Of a DNA stretch of 58,369 nucleotides, positions 28,999 through 39,377 are shown one piece after another. Numbering within the stretch: position 1 is the first letter of the stretch; each line of letters starts with the position of its first letter. Under the pieces are notes generated by a model that saw only the letters and a list, made by a program, of their open reading frames with translations, was not told the DNA's origin and made no database searches. Made by a program: the position numbers and the translations under genes. This stretch comes from a bacterium (GTDB lineage Bacteria > CAYTYR01 > UBA6262). Where the stretch lies: positions 1 through 58,369 of the forward strand of contig JAQTPL010000008.1 in assembly GCA_028712895.1 (NCBI GenBank). The letters are read 5' to 3'.

Positions 28999-30026
28999 TG
29001 AACAGAGTCAGATTGGCAAAAGTAATTGGATTGATCACCCTGCTTGGTTTGCTGGGCAGCAGCATGTTGCTGGCTAAAGTAGTGAATAAGACCGTAGCTG
29101 TAGTGAATAATGAGATTATTACCCTGGAAGATTTCAATAAAAAGACCGGGCCGATGATCGAGCAATACCGCCAGGCGTATAAAGGCGCTGATGCCGAGGA
29201 AAAGCTCAAGGAAATGAAAAAAGAGATGCTGAACCAAATGGTGGAAGAAAAACTCCTGCGGCAGGAAGCCAAAAAGCAAAATATTATCGTGACCAAGCAG
29301 GACATCCAAAAAGGCGTTGATGAGGTTAAAAAGCGGTTCAAGCCAGACAATAATTACCAGGAATATAAAGATGAACTAAAGCGCCAGGGATATACGGAAA
29401 AAGTCTTTGAGAATGATATTAAAGAGCAGTTGATGGTCATGCAGTTGATCGACAAAGAGATCAAAAGCAAGGCGGTTTTGCCTACCGAGGCTGAAGTCCA
29501 GAAATATTATGATGAACATAAAAAAGAGCTCAAACAGGATGAACAAGTTCGGGCGCGCCATATCCTGGTCCGGGTAGAAGAAAAAGCTGATCTGAAAACC
29601 CAGTCAGCGGCCTTGAAAAAGATCAAGGAAATCCAAGACAAAATAAAAAAAGGTAATGATTTCTCTGCTTTAGCCAAGGAATATTCAGACGATCCAGGTT
29701 CCAAGGAAAATGGCGGAGACCTGGGATTTTTCACCAAGGAGACTATGGTTCCTGAATTCAGCAAAGCTGCTTTTGCTCTGAAACCGGGACAGGTAAGCGA
29801 TGCGGTAAAAACTTCCTTTGGCTATCACTTGATCAAAGTAGAAGAAACTAAGCCAGCCAAACAGCTGGCGCTTGATGACGAAGTGCCTGTTGGCAACGGC
29901 AAGAACGTAAAAATAAAAGAGTATGTCCAGAACATGCTCTACCAGCAGTCCATGGAAAAGAAATTTGAGGAATGGCTCAAGGATTTGAAGGGTAAATCAA
30001 AAATCGAAACCCATGAGTTGGAATAA
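28998..30026 (+). CDS. SurA/PpiC-type peptidyl-prolyl isomerase
   Basis: Signal peptide; VRARHILVRVEE, NGGDLGFFTKETMVPEFSKAAFALKPGQVS. Confidence 0.88.
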   Translation: MNRVRLAKVIGLITLLGLLGSSMLLAKVVNKTVAVVNNEIITLEDFNKKTGPMIEQYRQAYKGADAEEKLKEMKKEMLNQMVEEKLLRQEAKKQNIIVTKQDIQKGVDEVKKRFKPDNNYQEYKDELKRQGYTEKVFENDIKEQLMVMQLIDKEIKSKAVLPTEAEVQKYYDEHKKELKQDEQVRARHILVRVEEKADLKTQSAALKKIKEIQDKIKKGNDFSALAKEYSDDPGSKENGGDLGFFTKETMVPEFSKAAFALKPGQVSDAVKTSFGYHLIKVEETKPAKQLALDDEVPVGNGKNVKIKEYVQNMLYQQSMEKKFEEWLKDLKGKSKIETHELE

Positions 30027-30107
30027 TAATACGACTTCGTCGTCGTTCCTGGAATTCGACTCAAATGACTTTCAAATGATAAGAGATTTAGGGAGACAGG
30101 ACACTAT

Positions 30108-31115
30108 ATGGTTGAACAGGAAAAACCAGTTTTAGGGATCACGATCGGCGATGCTGCCGGTATTGGACCCGAAATTATCGCCAAAGCTTGCCTGGAGCCG
30201 GAGATCTACCATCTTTGCCGGCCTATCTTGATCGGGGATATCAAGGTTTTCCAGGATTCCAAGCGTTTCCCGGTGAAAAGTTTTTCAGTGAAGGCGATTA
30301 GCAAACCCAGTGAGGCGGTATTTGAGTTTGGACGTATTAATATTATTAATGTTGATACGATCAATATGGCTGAGCTAAAGATCGGGCAAGTCCAGAAAAT
30401 GTGCGGCCAAGCAGCGGTAGAATATATCAAAGAAGCTGTCCGGTTGGCTCTGGCTGGCGAGATAAAAGGAGTAGTAACGGCGCCGATCAGCAAAGAAGCC
30501 ATGCACTTGTCTGGATTCAAATATAATGGCCATACTGAACTCTTGGCTGAATTAACCAATACCAGTAAATTCGTAATGCTCTTGACTGGCGGCACGCTAA
30601 AAGTAATTTTATTAACCAGGCATATGGCCTTGAAAGATGTCAGTAAGAATATTACCGCGGAAAAAATAATGGAAGCGATAGAGTTGGGAGATAAAGGCCT
30701 CAGATTTTTCGGCATTGATTCACCCCGGATCGTAGTCTGCGGTTTAAATCCGCATATGGGTGAAGGCGGTATTTTAGGAAGTGAAGAAAAAGATATTCTT
30801 ATACCGACAGTGAATCAGGCGAAAAAGAAAGGCTACCATGTAGACGGGCCGATTTCCAGTGATTCGGCTTTTTATTATGCTGCCGGCGGCAGGTATGACC
30901 TGGCTATTGCCATGTATCATGACCAGGGCATGATCCCGATCAAGTTGCTGGCTTATAAAAGAGGCGTGAATATGACCCTGGGGTTGCCCTTTGTGCGCAC
31001 TTCGCCTTGTCATGGTACGGCTTTTGACCTGGCCGGAAAATGGGTCGCTGATTCAGGCAGTATGCTGGAATCTTTAAAAGTAGCGGCCAAAGCCTGCCGT
31101 TTTGGTGATAAGTGA
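30108..31115 (+). CDS. pdxA: 4-hydroxythreonine-4-phosphate dehydrogenase
   Basis: GITIGDAAGIGPEII; GLNPHMGEGGILGSEEKDILIP; YHDQGMIPIKLLAYKRGVNMTLGLPFVRTSPCHGTAFDLAG. Confidence 0.93.
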   Translation: MVEQEKPVLGITIGDAAGIGPEIIAKACLEPEIYHLCRPILIGDIKVFQDSKRFPVKSFSVKAISKPSEAVFEFGRINIINVDTINMAELKIGQVQKMCGQAAVEYIKEAVRLALAGEIKGVVTAPISKEAMHLSGFKYNGHTELLAELTNTSKFVMLLTGGTLKVILLTRHMALKDVSKNITAEKIMEAIELGDKGLRFFGIDSPRIVVCGLNPHMGEGGILGSEEKDILIPTVNQAKKKGYHVDGPISSDSAFYYAAGGRYDLAIAMYHDQGMIPIKLLAYKRGVNMTLGLPFVRTSPCHGTAFDLAGKWVADSGSMLESLKVAAKACRFGDK

Positions 31116-31918
31116 AAAAATGGGGTCAAGTATTCCTGCATGATAAACGTGTAGCTTTAGATATAATCACAGCTGCATCTTTGACAAAAAATGACCGGGT
31201 AATAGAGATTGGTCCAGGCCGGGGTGTGTTAACTAAGCTTATTGCTCCTTTGGTAAATCAATTGATAGCCGTAGAGATCGATCCGCGTTTAGTTCGGGAG
31301 CTGCAAGGAAGTCTTAAGCCGTATCCCCAAGTGGTGGTCTTGCAGCAAGATATTATGAGTTATCAACTGCCGTCGGAATTGATGACTGTCCCGTTTAAGG
31401 TTACGGCTAATGTCCCGTATTATATTACTTCCCCGATAATTTTCCAATTACTGGATTGGCATCTGGCCAATCCTCAATTTAGCCAGGCTATTATCATGGT
31501 CCAGAAAGAAGTGGCCCAGCGCCTGGCCGCTGTTCCCGGAGGCAAGGAATACGGTGTGATCTCAGTTATGCTGCAATTTTACGCCGATGTTCAGATCATT
31601 CGTATCGTGCCGGCTAATTGTTTTAGTCCTGTCCCAAAAGTCGATTCCGCAGTTATTAAAATAGATTTTCTGTCACAGCCGCGGGAAAAAGTGGCCAAGG
31701 TTACGACCTTTAAAAAAGTAGTCAAAGCTGCTTTTGCCCAGAGACGAAAGACTATCCTAAATAGTTTGAAACACAACTATGGCTTGGACGCGGATTTGCT
31801 TGAACAAGGTTTGAAAGAAGCAGGAATAGGATCCGGCCGGCGTGCTGAAACCCTCAGCATTGCTGAATTCGCTCGATTATCCGAGGTGATTGATGAAAAG
31901 CAAAAAAGTAACAACTGA
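31112..31918 (+). CDS. rsmA: 16S rRNA dimethyladenosine transferase
   Basis: GQVFLHD, VIEIGPGRGVLTKL, ANVPYYITSPIIF, FSPVPKVDSAVI. Confidence 0.92.
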   Translation: MKKWGQVFLHDKRVALDIITAASLTKNDRVIEIGPGRGVLTKLIAPLVNQLIAVEIDPRLVRELQGSLKPYPQVVVLQQDIMSYQLPSELMTVPFKVTANVPYYITSPIIFQLLDWHLANPQFSQAIIMVQKEVAQRLAAVPGGKEYGVISVMLQFYADVQIIRIVPANCFSPVPKVDSAVIKIDFLSQPREKVAKVTTFKKVVKAAFAQRRKTILNSLKHNYGLDADLLEQGLKEAGIGSGRRAETLSIAEFARLSEVIDEKQKSNN

Positions 31919-32996
31919 TTTTTTTATTTTATTTGCTTTTATAACAGTTATTACCCTGGGTCACTATTTCAGCCCTGTTGATAATGTTTTTTTACATAAT
32001 GTTTTCCGTAAATTATATTTTATCCCGATCATATTTGCCGCCTTTAAGCTCGGGCCGATAGGAGTGGTTGCGTCAGCCTTGATCAGTAGTTTTTTTTACA
32101 TGTTAAGGATCTGGCCGCCTCCCCCGCAATTGGGCAGCAGCTGGATGTTAGATAATTGCTTGGAAATTATTCTCTATATTATTGTTGGGTTAACAGTCAA
32201 TATATTGGTCCAGTTTGAAACTAGAGGTAAAACAGCTTTGGAAAAAGCCCACCGGGACCTGCTGAAAAAAGAGCAAATGAAGTCTAAGTTCATCTCCATA
32301 GCTTCCCATGAATTCCGTACCCCGCTAACTGTGCTTAACGGTTACATCAGTCTTTTTGAGTTAGGCATGTTTAAAGGCAAAGACGATGAGTTTAAGCAAA
32401 AATGCGGCAAAGCCAAGGAAATTATTAACCGCTACCTCCAAACAATCGATAATGTCCTGGACATGGTTAAAACCGAGCAAAAAGATAAATTGGAAAAACG
32501 AGACCAAACCAACTTAAATGACTTGATTAAAGAAGTTTATAGCGACCTCGAGATATTTGCGCAGAAGCGCAAGCAGTCCCTGGTCCTGGATCTGGACCAA
32601 AAATTACCCTTGGCGAAGATGAACAAGCGGGAAATGAACCAGGTATTGACTAACCTGGTCATGAATGCGATAAAATTCACACAGGATGAAGGCAAGATCA
32701 CGATCAAGACTAAGACCTTCCCGGATAGGATCCAGGCTGAGATCACCGATACCGGCATTGGCATCCCGGAAAATGAGTTTGAAAATATTTTTGAAAGCTT
32801 TTATGAAGTGAAGTCTGATGACCAGCATTCATCCGGTACTTTTGAATTCAAAAGCGGCTCGCTGGGTTTGGGTTTAACCCTGGTCAAAAGGATTATCGAA
32901 AACTATCAGGGTAAGGTGTGGGTAGAGAGTGTAGTGGGTAAGGGCAGCACGTTCTATTTTACTGTGCCCTTGGAAAAAGCAGAGGGGAAAAAATGA
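31893..32996 (+). CDS. Membrane sensor histidine kinase
   Basis: Several N-terminal TM helices; H-box SHEFRTPLTVLNGYISL; DTGIGIPENEFENIFESFYE; LGLGLTLVKRI. Confidence 0.88.
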   Translation: MKSKKVTTDFFILFAFITVITLGHYFSPVDNVFLHNVFRKLYFIPIIFAAFKLGPIGVVASALISSFFYMLRIWPPPPQLGSSWMLDNCLEIILYIIVGLTVNILVQFETRGKTALEKAHRDLLKKEQMKSKFISIASHEFRTPLTVLNGYISLFELGMFKGKDDEFKQKCGKAKEIINRYLQTIDNVLDMVKTEQKDKLEKRDQTNLNDLIKEVYSDLEIFAQKRKQSLVLDLDQKLPLAKMNKREMNQVLTNLVMNAIKFTQDEGKITIKTKTFPDRIQAEITDTGIGIPENEFENIFESFYEVKSDDQHSSGTFEFKSGSLGLGLTLVKRIIENYQGKVWVESVVGKGSTFYFTVPLEKAEGKK

Positions 32997-33418
32997 GCCA
33001 GTATAGCGAAAAAGTAATGGAACATTTCCGGAATCCGCACAATGTGGGAGAGATGGAAAACCCGGATGGCGTTGGTCATGTCGGGAATCCTGTGTGCGGC
33101 GACATTATGGAGCTATATATTAAGGTAAAGGACAATATTATCACTGATGCCAAATTCAAGACCTTTGGTTGCGGTGCAGCTATTGCTACCAGCTCAATGG
33201 TCACTGATATGGTGAAGGGCAAAACCATCTCTGAGGCGCTGGTCATCTCCAACAAAGCTGTTGCCGAAGCTCTGGGTGGCTTACCTCCGGTCAAGATGCA
33301 TTGCTCTGTCCTGGCTGAACAAGCGCTTAAATCAGCCATTGATAATTATTACAAGAAGATCGGCAAGCCTTCCCCGGTCAATCCGGAAGATATATGTGAT
33401 GAGCACTGCACAAAATAG
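32993..33418 (+). CDS. Fe-S cluster assembly scaffold (IscU/NifU N-terminal type)
   Basis: MEHFRNPHNVGEMENPDGVGHVGNPVCGDIMELYIKV, FKTFGCGAAIATSSMVTDMVKG, KMHCSVLAEQAL. Confidence 0.93.
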   Translation: MSQYSEKVMEHFRNPHNVGEMENPDGVGHVGNPVCGDIMELYIKVKDNIITDAKFKTFGCGAAIATSSMVTDMVKGKTISEALVISNKAVAEALGGLPPVKMHCSVLAEQALKSAIDNYYKKIGKPSPVNPEDICDEHCTK

Positions 33419-33427
33419 TAGTTTTGT

Positions 33428-33473
33428 TAACCCTGTTAAGTTAATAAAATCAACTTGACAGGGTTACTTTTTT
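33428..33473 (+). terminator. Rho-independent terminator overlapping the next promoter
   Basis: TAACCCTGTtAAGTT..AACTTgACAGGGTTA stem followed by a T6 tract; TTGACA 33455-33460 lies in the 3' stem, then a 17-nt spacer and TATTGT 33478-33483. Confidence 0.75.
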
Positions 33474-33483
33474 ATGGTATTGT

Positions 33484-33500
33484 CTACTTATTAGATAGAG
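33484..33500. promoter_or_regulatory. Putative Rrf2-type operator (site A)
   Basis: CTACTTATTAGATAGAG just downstream of the -10; matches sites upstream of the rrf2-like gene and the OAH sulfhydrylase gene. Confidence 0.5.
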
Positions 33501-33538
33501 ATTATATAATATTTATTCGTTGGAAGGAGTTAGTGGTT

Positions 33539-34756
33539 ATGGCTAAGACCTATGAAGAAATAAATGAAAAGATCAAAAAAGGACAGGCAGTAGTAGTGAC
33601 GGCTGAAGAAATAATTGATATTGTCGCAGAAAAAGGTTTAAAAAAAGCTGCCCATGAAGTAGATGTGGTCACTACCGGGACTTTTGGCCCAATGTGTTCC
33701 AGTGGCGCTTTTTTAAATTTTGGGCACTCCACTCCACGCATTAAATTAGGCGGGGGACATGCGTACCTGGGTACGGTGCCGGTTTATACCGGCTTAGCCG
33801 CGGCTGATGTTTATATCGGAGCGACAGCTATACCTGATGATGATCCGCGTAATAAAGTATATCCCGGCGAATTTAACTATGGCGGCGGGCATGTGATAGA
33901 AGACCTGATAGCCGGTAAGGACCTGGTATTAAACGCTTCAGCGTACGGGACAGACTGCTATCCGCGGAAAAAGCTGGAGACCCTGATCAATATTCAGGAC
34001 ATTAATGAAGCAATCCTCTTCAGTCCGCGTAATGCTTACCAGAATTATAATTGCGCCGTAAACCTGACTGATAAGATCATTTATACGTATATGGGTGTCT
34101 TGCAGGCTAATCTTGGTAACGCCAATTTCTGCAGCGCGGCGCAGTTGTCCCCGCTGCTGAATGACCCTTTATATAAAACTATCGGCATAGGTACCAGGAT
34201 CTTCCTGGGCGGCGGTATTGGGTATGTCGCCTGGAATGGTACCCAGCATAATCCGGCGGTAAAACGTAAAGATAATGGGGTTCCCCAGGCTGGAGCCGGT
34301 ACCTTGTCCGTGATTGGTGATCTCAAGCAGATGGATCCAAAATACCTGCGTGGTGCTTCTTTCCTGGGGTATGGGGCAACCTTGACCGTCGGTATAGGCG
34401 TACCCATCCCGATACTGAATGAAGAGATCTGTCAATATACCGCGGTCCGGAACCAGGATATTTGGTGCCAGATCGTAGATTATGGCAAGAATTACCCTAA
34501 CAATATTCCCGGCAGCTTGGGTGAGGTGAATTACGCCCAATTGTTCAGCGGGGAAGTAGAATGCCAAGGCAAAAAAATCCCTGCTGCCCCGATATCCAGC
34601 TACTCGGTAGCCAGAGAGATCGCGGCGACGTTAAAAGACTGGATCAAAAAAGGAAGTTTCGAATTAACCAAGCCAGTGCAAACCTTGCCTGGACCGGGAA
34701 ATGGGATCGTGTCCAAAGTCTTAAAAGAAAGACCAGTGTCCCCAACCCTTGAATAA
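33539..34756 (+). CDS. Homocysteine biosynthesis protein, DUF39 family
   Basis: TGTFGPMCSSGAFLNFGHSTPRIKLGGGHAYLGTVPVYTGLAAADVYIGAT; next to a NIL/ferredoxin ORF as in the known pair. Start at MAKTYEE. Confidence 0.85.
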   Translation: MAKTYEEINEKIKKGQAVVVTAEEIIDIVAEKGLKKAAHEVDVVTTGTFGPMCSSGAFLNFGHSTPRIKLGGGHAYLGTVPVYTGLAAADVYIGATAIPDDDPRNKVYPGEFNYGGGHVIEDLIAGKDLVLNASAYGTDCYPRKKLETLINIQDINEAILFSPRNAYQNYNCAVNLTDKIIYTYMGVLQANLGNANFCSAAQLSPLLNDPLYKTIGIGTRIFLGGGIGYVAWNGTQHNPAVKRKDNGVPQAGAGTLSVIGDLKQMDPKYLRGASFLGYGATLTVGIGVPIPILNEEICQYTAVRNQDIWCQIVDYGKNYPNNIPGSLGEVNYAQLFSGEVECQGKKIPAAPISSYSVAREIAATLKDWIKKGSFELTKPVQTLPGPGNGIVSKVLKERPVSPTLE

Positions 34757-34798
34757 AGATATATAATAATCTGTGTAATCAACTCGTAAGGAGGAAAT

Positions 34799-35212
34799 AT
34801 GGCTATCTGCAGAAGAGTAGTATTAAGATTTCCTAAAAATCTGGTAGAGAAACCTTTCGTTTATCATTTAGTAAAAGATTATAATTTGCAATTTAATATT
34901 CTTAAGGCCCAGGTAACTCCGTCTGAAGAAGGGATCATGTCCCTGGAGCTGAAAGGGCAGAAAGATAATTATAACAAAGGGATAGAATTCCTGACCAAAG
35001 CCGGTGTGACCATTGAGCAGCTGGGCCAGAATATCAGCAAAAATGACAAACTTTGCACCCAATGCGGATTATGTATTTCGGTTTGCCCGACACCAGCCTT
35101 GGTCCTGGACCAGAAAACCCGTCAGGTCAGCTTTAACAGCAACCATTGTATAGCCTGCGAAATGTGCGTAAAGGTCTGTCCGGTCAAAGCTATGGAAGTA
35201 AAATTTGATTAA
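34799..35212 (+). CDS. NIL domain plus 4Fe-4S ferredoxin protein
   Basis: N-terminal NIL-like segment; CTQCGLCISVCPTPAL and CIACEMCVKVCPVKAM. Confidence 0.88.
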   Translation: MAICRRVVLRFPKNLVEKPFVYHLVKDYNLQFNILKAQVTPSEEGIMSLELKGQKDNYNKGIEFLTKAGVTIEQLGQNISKNDKLCTQCGLCISVCPTPALVLDQKTRQVSFNSNHCIACEMCVKVCPVKAMEVKFD

Positions 35213-35325
35213 ATACGATTACACGCTTGCCTGCCGGCAGGGATTAAAAAGAAGATTACCCAGATAAAGCAACAGTTCGTAATCGGTGTAATCGTTTTTA
35301 AAAATCTGTGTAATCAGTTCTGAGC
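35208..35325. repeat. Inverted 9-nt-period element, unit GATTACNCN / GTAATCNGT
   Basis: Left GATTAAATACGATTACACG and AGATTACCC; right GTAATCGGT GTAATCGTT ... GTGTAATCAG. Confidence 0.7.
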
Positions 35326-35341
35326 AAAGCGAGGAAAAATT

Positions 35342-36259
35342 ATGGATAAGCCGGAAATCGCTAAAAATGTACTGGGCCTGATCGGGAACACTCCCCTTGT
35401 CCAGCTGCAAAAACTTCCCGGGCCAGATGATGCCAAAGTGCTGGTTAAGGTTGAGTATTTCAATCCCGGTGGCAGCATTAAGGACCGGATCTGCCTGGCT
35501 ATGATCAATGACGCAGAAAAAAGGGGTTTAATAAAACCAGGCGGGACTATTGTCGAACCGACTAGCGGGAATACCGGTGTGGGCCTGGCAATGGTAGCAG
35601 CGGTGAAAGGTTACCATCTGATCCTGACCATGCCGGAAACAATGAGCGTGGAAAGGCGCAAACTGCTGGCTTTTTACGGGGCAGAAGTTGTCCTGACCCC
35701 GGGTGACGAGGGGATGAAAGGATCGATCAGAAAAGCTATGGAATTGAAAGAAAAGAATGATTATTTCATGCCACAACAATTCAATAATCCGGCTAATCCG
35801 GAAATACACAGGCAGACCACTGCCCGGGAGATCATCCGGGCCACGGATGGTAAATTGGATGCCTTTATAGCTGGGGTCGGGACCGGCGGGACTCTTACCG
35901 GCGTGGGAGAAGTCTTAAAAAAAGATGTTTCTGCTTCCATAAAAATAGTGGCAGTAGAACCAGAGAACAGTGCGGTCCTGAGTGGGAAAGAACCGGGGCC
36001 TCATCATATACAAGGGATAGGCGCGGGATTTATTCCCATGGTTATGAATGCTAAGATCGTGGATGAGATAATTACTGTATCTGATGAAGATGCTTTTACA
36101 GTAACCAGAAGATTAGCTGAAGAAGAAGGGTTATTGGCAGGTATATCTGCCGGTGCTAATGTTTTTGCCGCTTTAAAAGTAGCCAAAGACTTGGGTAAAG
36201 GAAAAACAGTAGTGACTATTTTGCCTGATACTGGAGAACGATATTTGAGCGTCTTGTAA
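35342..36259 (+). CDS. cysK: Cysteine synthase A (O-acetylserine sulfhydrylase)
   Basis: [54 protein letters not shown]. Confidence 0.92.
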   Translation: MDKPEIAKNVLGLIGNTPLVQLQKLPGPDDAKVLVKVEYFNPGGSIKDRICLAMINDAEKRGLIKPGGTIVEPTSGNTGVGLAMVAAVKGYHLILTMPETMSVERRKLLAFYGAEVVLTPGDEGMKGSIRKAMELKEKNDYFMPQQFNNPANPEIHRQTTAREIIRATDGKLDAFIAGVGTGGTLTGVGEVLKKDVSASIKIVAVEPENSAVLSGKEPGPHHIQGIGAGFIPMVMNAKIVDEIITVSDEDAFTVTRRLAEEEGLLAGISAGANVFAALKVAKDLGKGKTVVTILPDTGERYLSVL

Positions 36260-36331
36260 CTGTTCTTCGCTTTGACTGGCACCCGTATTTCGTTCTTACT
36301 GTTCTTTGTTTTGACTATTTTAAAAAAGTAC

Positions 36332-36360
36332 TTGACAAGATTTTGATAGTATGATATATG
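36332..36360 (+). promoter_or_regulatory. Sigma70-like promoter of the rrf2-like gene
   Basis: TTGACA, 17-nt spacer, TATATG. Confidence 0.5.
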
Positions 36361-36363
36361 TAT

Positions 36364-36390
36364 ATTAAGTTGATAGAGATAGTAGTTATT
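36364..36390. promoter_or_regulatory. Putative Rrf2-type operator (site C, autoregulatory)
   Basis: ATTAAGTTGATAGAGATAGTAGTTATT downstream of the promoter. Confidence 0.5.
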
Positions 36391-36409
36391 GATGAAAGGT
36401 AACTAAACA

Positions 36410-36859
36410 GTGAAAATATCGTTTCGTGGGGATTATGCTTTAAAAGCCATATTGGATTTGGCTTTACATTATAATAAAGGTTTAGTCAGGATCCAAGAGA
36501 TCGCTGAACGGCAGGATATTCCCATTAAATATTTGGAACAGATATTACTCGCTTTAAAAGGCGCCGGCTATTTAAACAGCCAAAGGGGAGCTAAAGGAGG
36601 ATATTATTTGGCCAAGGATCCCAAAAAGATCAAGTTAGGAGAGATTATCCGGTTAATGGAAGGTCCGATTTCTCCCATCACCTGCGTCAGCAAAAGCTGC
36701 TACAAACGTTGTACTGAAGAGACTAAGTGCGTTTTTCGGCCGCTTTGGAATAAGATAAGATCATTAACCGAGGGGGTGGTGGATAAGGTAAGTTTTGCGG
36801 ACATGTGCCGGGATTATGAAGCAAAGAACAAGAAAAAATTAGATATGTACTACATTTAA
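36410..36859 (+). CDS. Rrf2-family transcriptional regulator
   Basis: YALKAILDLALHYNKGLVRIQEIAERQDIPIKYLEQILLALKGAGYLNSQRGAKGGYYLAKDP. Confidence 0.92.
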   Translation: MKISFRGDYALKAILDLALHYNKGLVRIQEIAERQDIPIKYLEQILLALKGAGYLNSQRGAKGGYYLAKDPKKIKLGEIIRLMEGPISPITCVSKSCYKRCTEETKCVFRPLWNKIRSLTEGVVDKVSFADMCRDYEAKNKKKLDMYYI

Positions 36860-36874
36860 TTTTTTTAACTAATT

Positions 36875-36893
36875 CTCTACTTAGTTGATAGAG
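36875..36893. promoter_or_regulatory. Putative Rrf2-type operator (site B)
   Basis: CTCTACTTAGTTGATAGAG, partly palindromic (CTCTA...TAGAG). Confidence 0.55.
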
Positions 36894-36900
36894 TTAATAG

Positions 36901-38220
<1,320 letters not shown>

Positions 38221-38240
38221 CCCTTAAATTTTAAAATGAG

Positions 38241-39176
38241 GTGAATCAAATGAGCAGAATTTATGAAGATATAACCAAGACTGTAGGCCGCACTCCACTG
38301 GTAAAATTAAATCAAATGGCAAGGAACAGCACAGCTAATATACTGGTAAAACTGGAATCTTTTAATCCTCTATCCAGCGTCAAAGATCGCATTGGCGTAG
38401 CCATGATCGAGGCCGCAGAAAAAGCCGGGGTATTGGACCATACTAAAGTCATTATTGAACCGACTAGCGGTAATACTGGTATTGCTTTGGCTTTTGTAGC
38501 CGCCGCTAAAGGATACAAGCTTATCCTGACCATGCCTGAAACTATGAGCCTGGAACGGCGGCAACTGCTGAAGATATTCGGGGCAGAACTGGTACTGACC
38601 GAAGGGGCCAAAGGTATGCGCGGCGCTGTAGAAAAAGCAGAGGAGCTGGCAAAAAGCACGCTAAATAGTTTTGTGCCTCAGCAGTTCAATAATACGGCTA
38701 ATCCGGAAATTCACCGGAAAACCACGGCCGAGGAAATCTGGGATGATACTGATGGTAAAGTTGATTACTTTATTGCCGGTATTGGCACAGGCGGTACGAT
38801 CACTGGCGTAGGAGAAGTACTGAAAAAAAGGAAGCCGCAGGTAAAAGTAATCGCGGTAGAGCCTAAAGATTCCCCGATATTAAGCGGCGGTAAACCAGGC
38901 CCGCATAAGATCCAGGGAATCGGCGCCGGCTTTGTACCCAATATCCTGAACACCAAGATCTATGACGAAGTAATACAGGTGACCAATGAAGATGCCGGTA
39001 AAATTGTCCGTCAGTTGGCTAGGGAAGAGGGCATATTGGCCGGCATTTCCAGCGGCGCAGCACTGTGGGTGGCTTTACAAATTGCCCAGCGGCCGGAAGC
39101 AGTCGGCAAAACCATTGTAGTGATCTTGCCGGATACCGGGGAGCGATATCTCTCAACGTGGTTGTTCAGTGAATAA
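38241..39176 (+). CDS. cysK: Cysteine synthase A paralog
   Basis: [54 protein letters not shown]. Confidence 0.92.
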   Translation: MNQMSRIYEDITKTVGRTPLVKLNQMARNSTANILVKLESFNPLSSVKDRIGVAMIEAAEKAGVLDHTKVIIEPTSGNTGIALAFVAAAKGYKLILTMPETMSLERRQLLKIFGAELVLTEGAKGMRGAVEKAEELAKSTLNSFVPQQFNNTANPEIHRKTTAEEIWDDTDGKVDYFIAGIGTGGTITGVGEVLKKRKPQVKVIAVEPKDSPILSGGKPGPHKIQGIGAGFVPNILNTKIYDEVIQVTNEDAGKIVRQLAREEGILAGISSGAALWVALQIAQRPEAVGKTIVVILPDTGERYLSTWLFSE

Positions 39177-39186
39177 GTACATGATT

Positions 39187-39358
39187 CGGTAACGGTGTAC
39201 TTAGTATACTCGGTGTACGGTGAACGGATACGAAGCCCGAAGAAACACAAGGTCTTTTCGGGCCTCGAAACCGCAACCGAATGACGAGATTCTCAATCGG
39301 GCATCGTAACCGTAACCGAAAACCGAGGTTCCAAATCGGGCATCGACACCAAATACCG
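39187..39358. repeat. Complex inverted repeat element, unit CGGTNA(N)
   Basis: Left CGGTAA CGGTGTA .. CGGTGTA CGGTGAA CGGATA; core GCCCGAA..TTCGGGC; right ACCGCAACCGAATGACG .. ATCGTAACCGTAACCGAAAACCG. AATCGGGCATCG occurs twice directly. Confidence 0.75.
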
Positions 39359-39377
39359 TAGGACGAGATCTAAGGAG

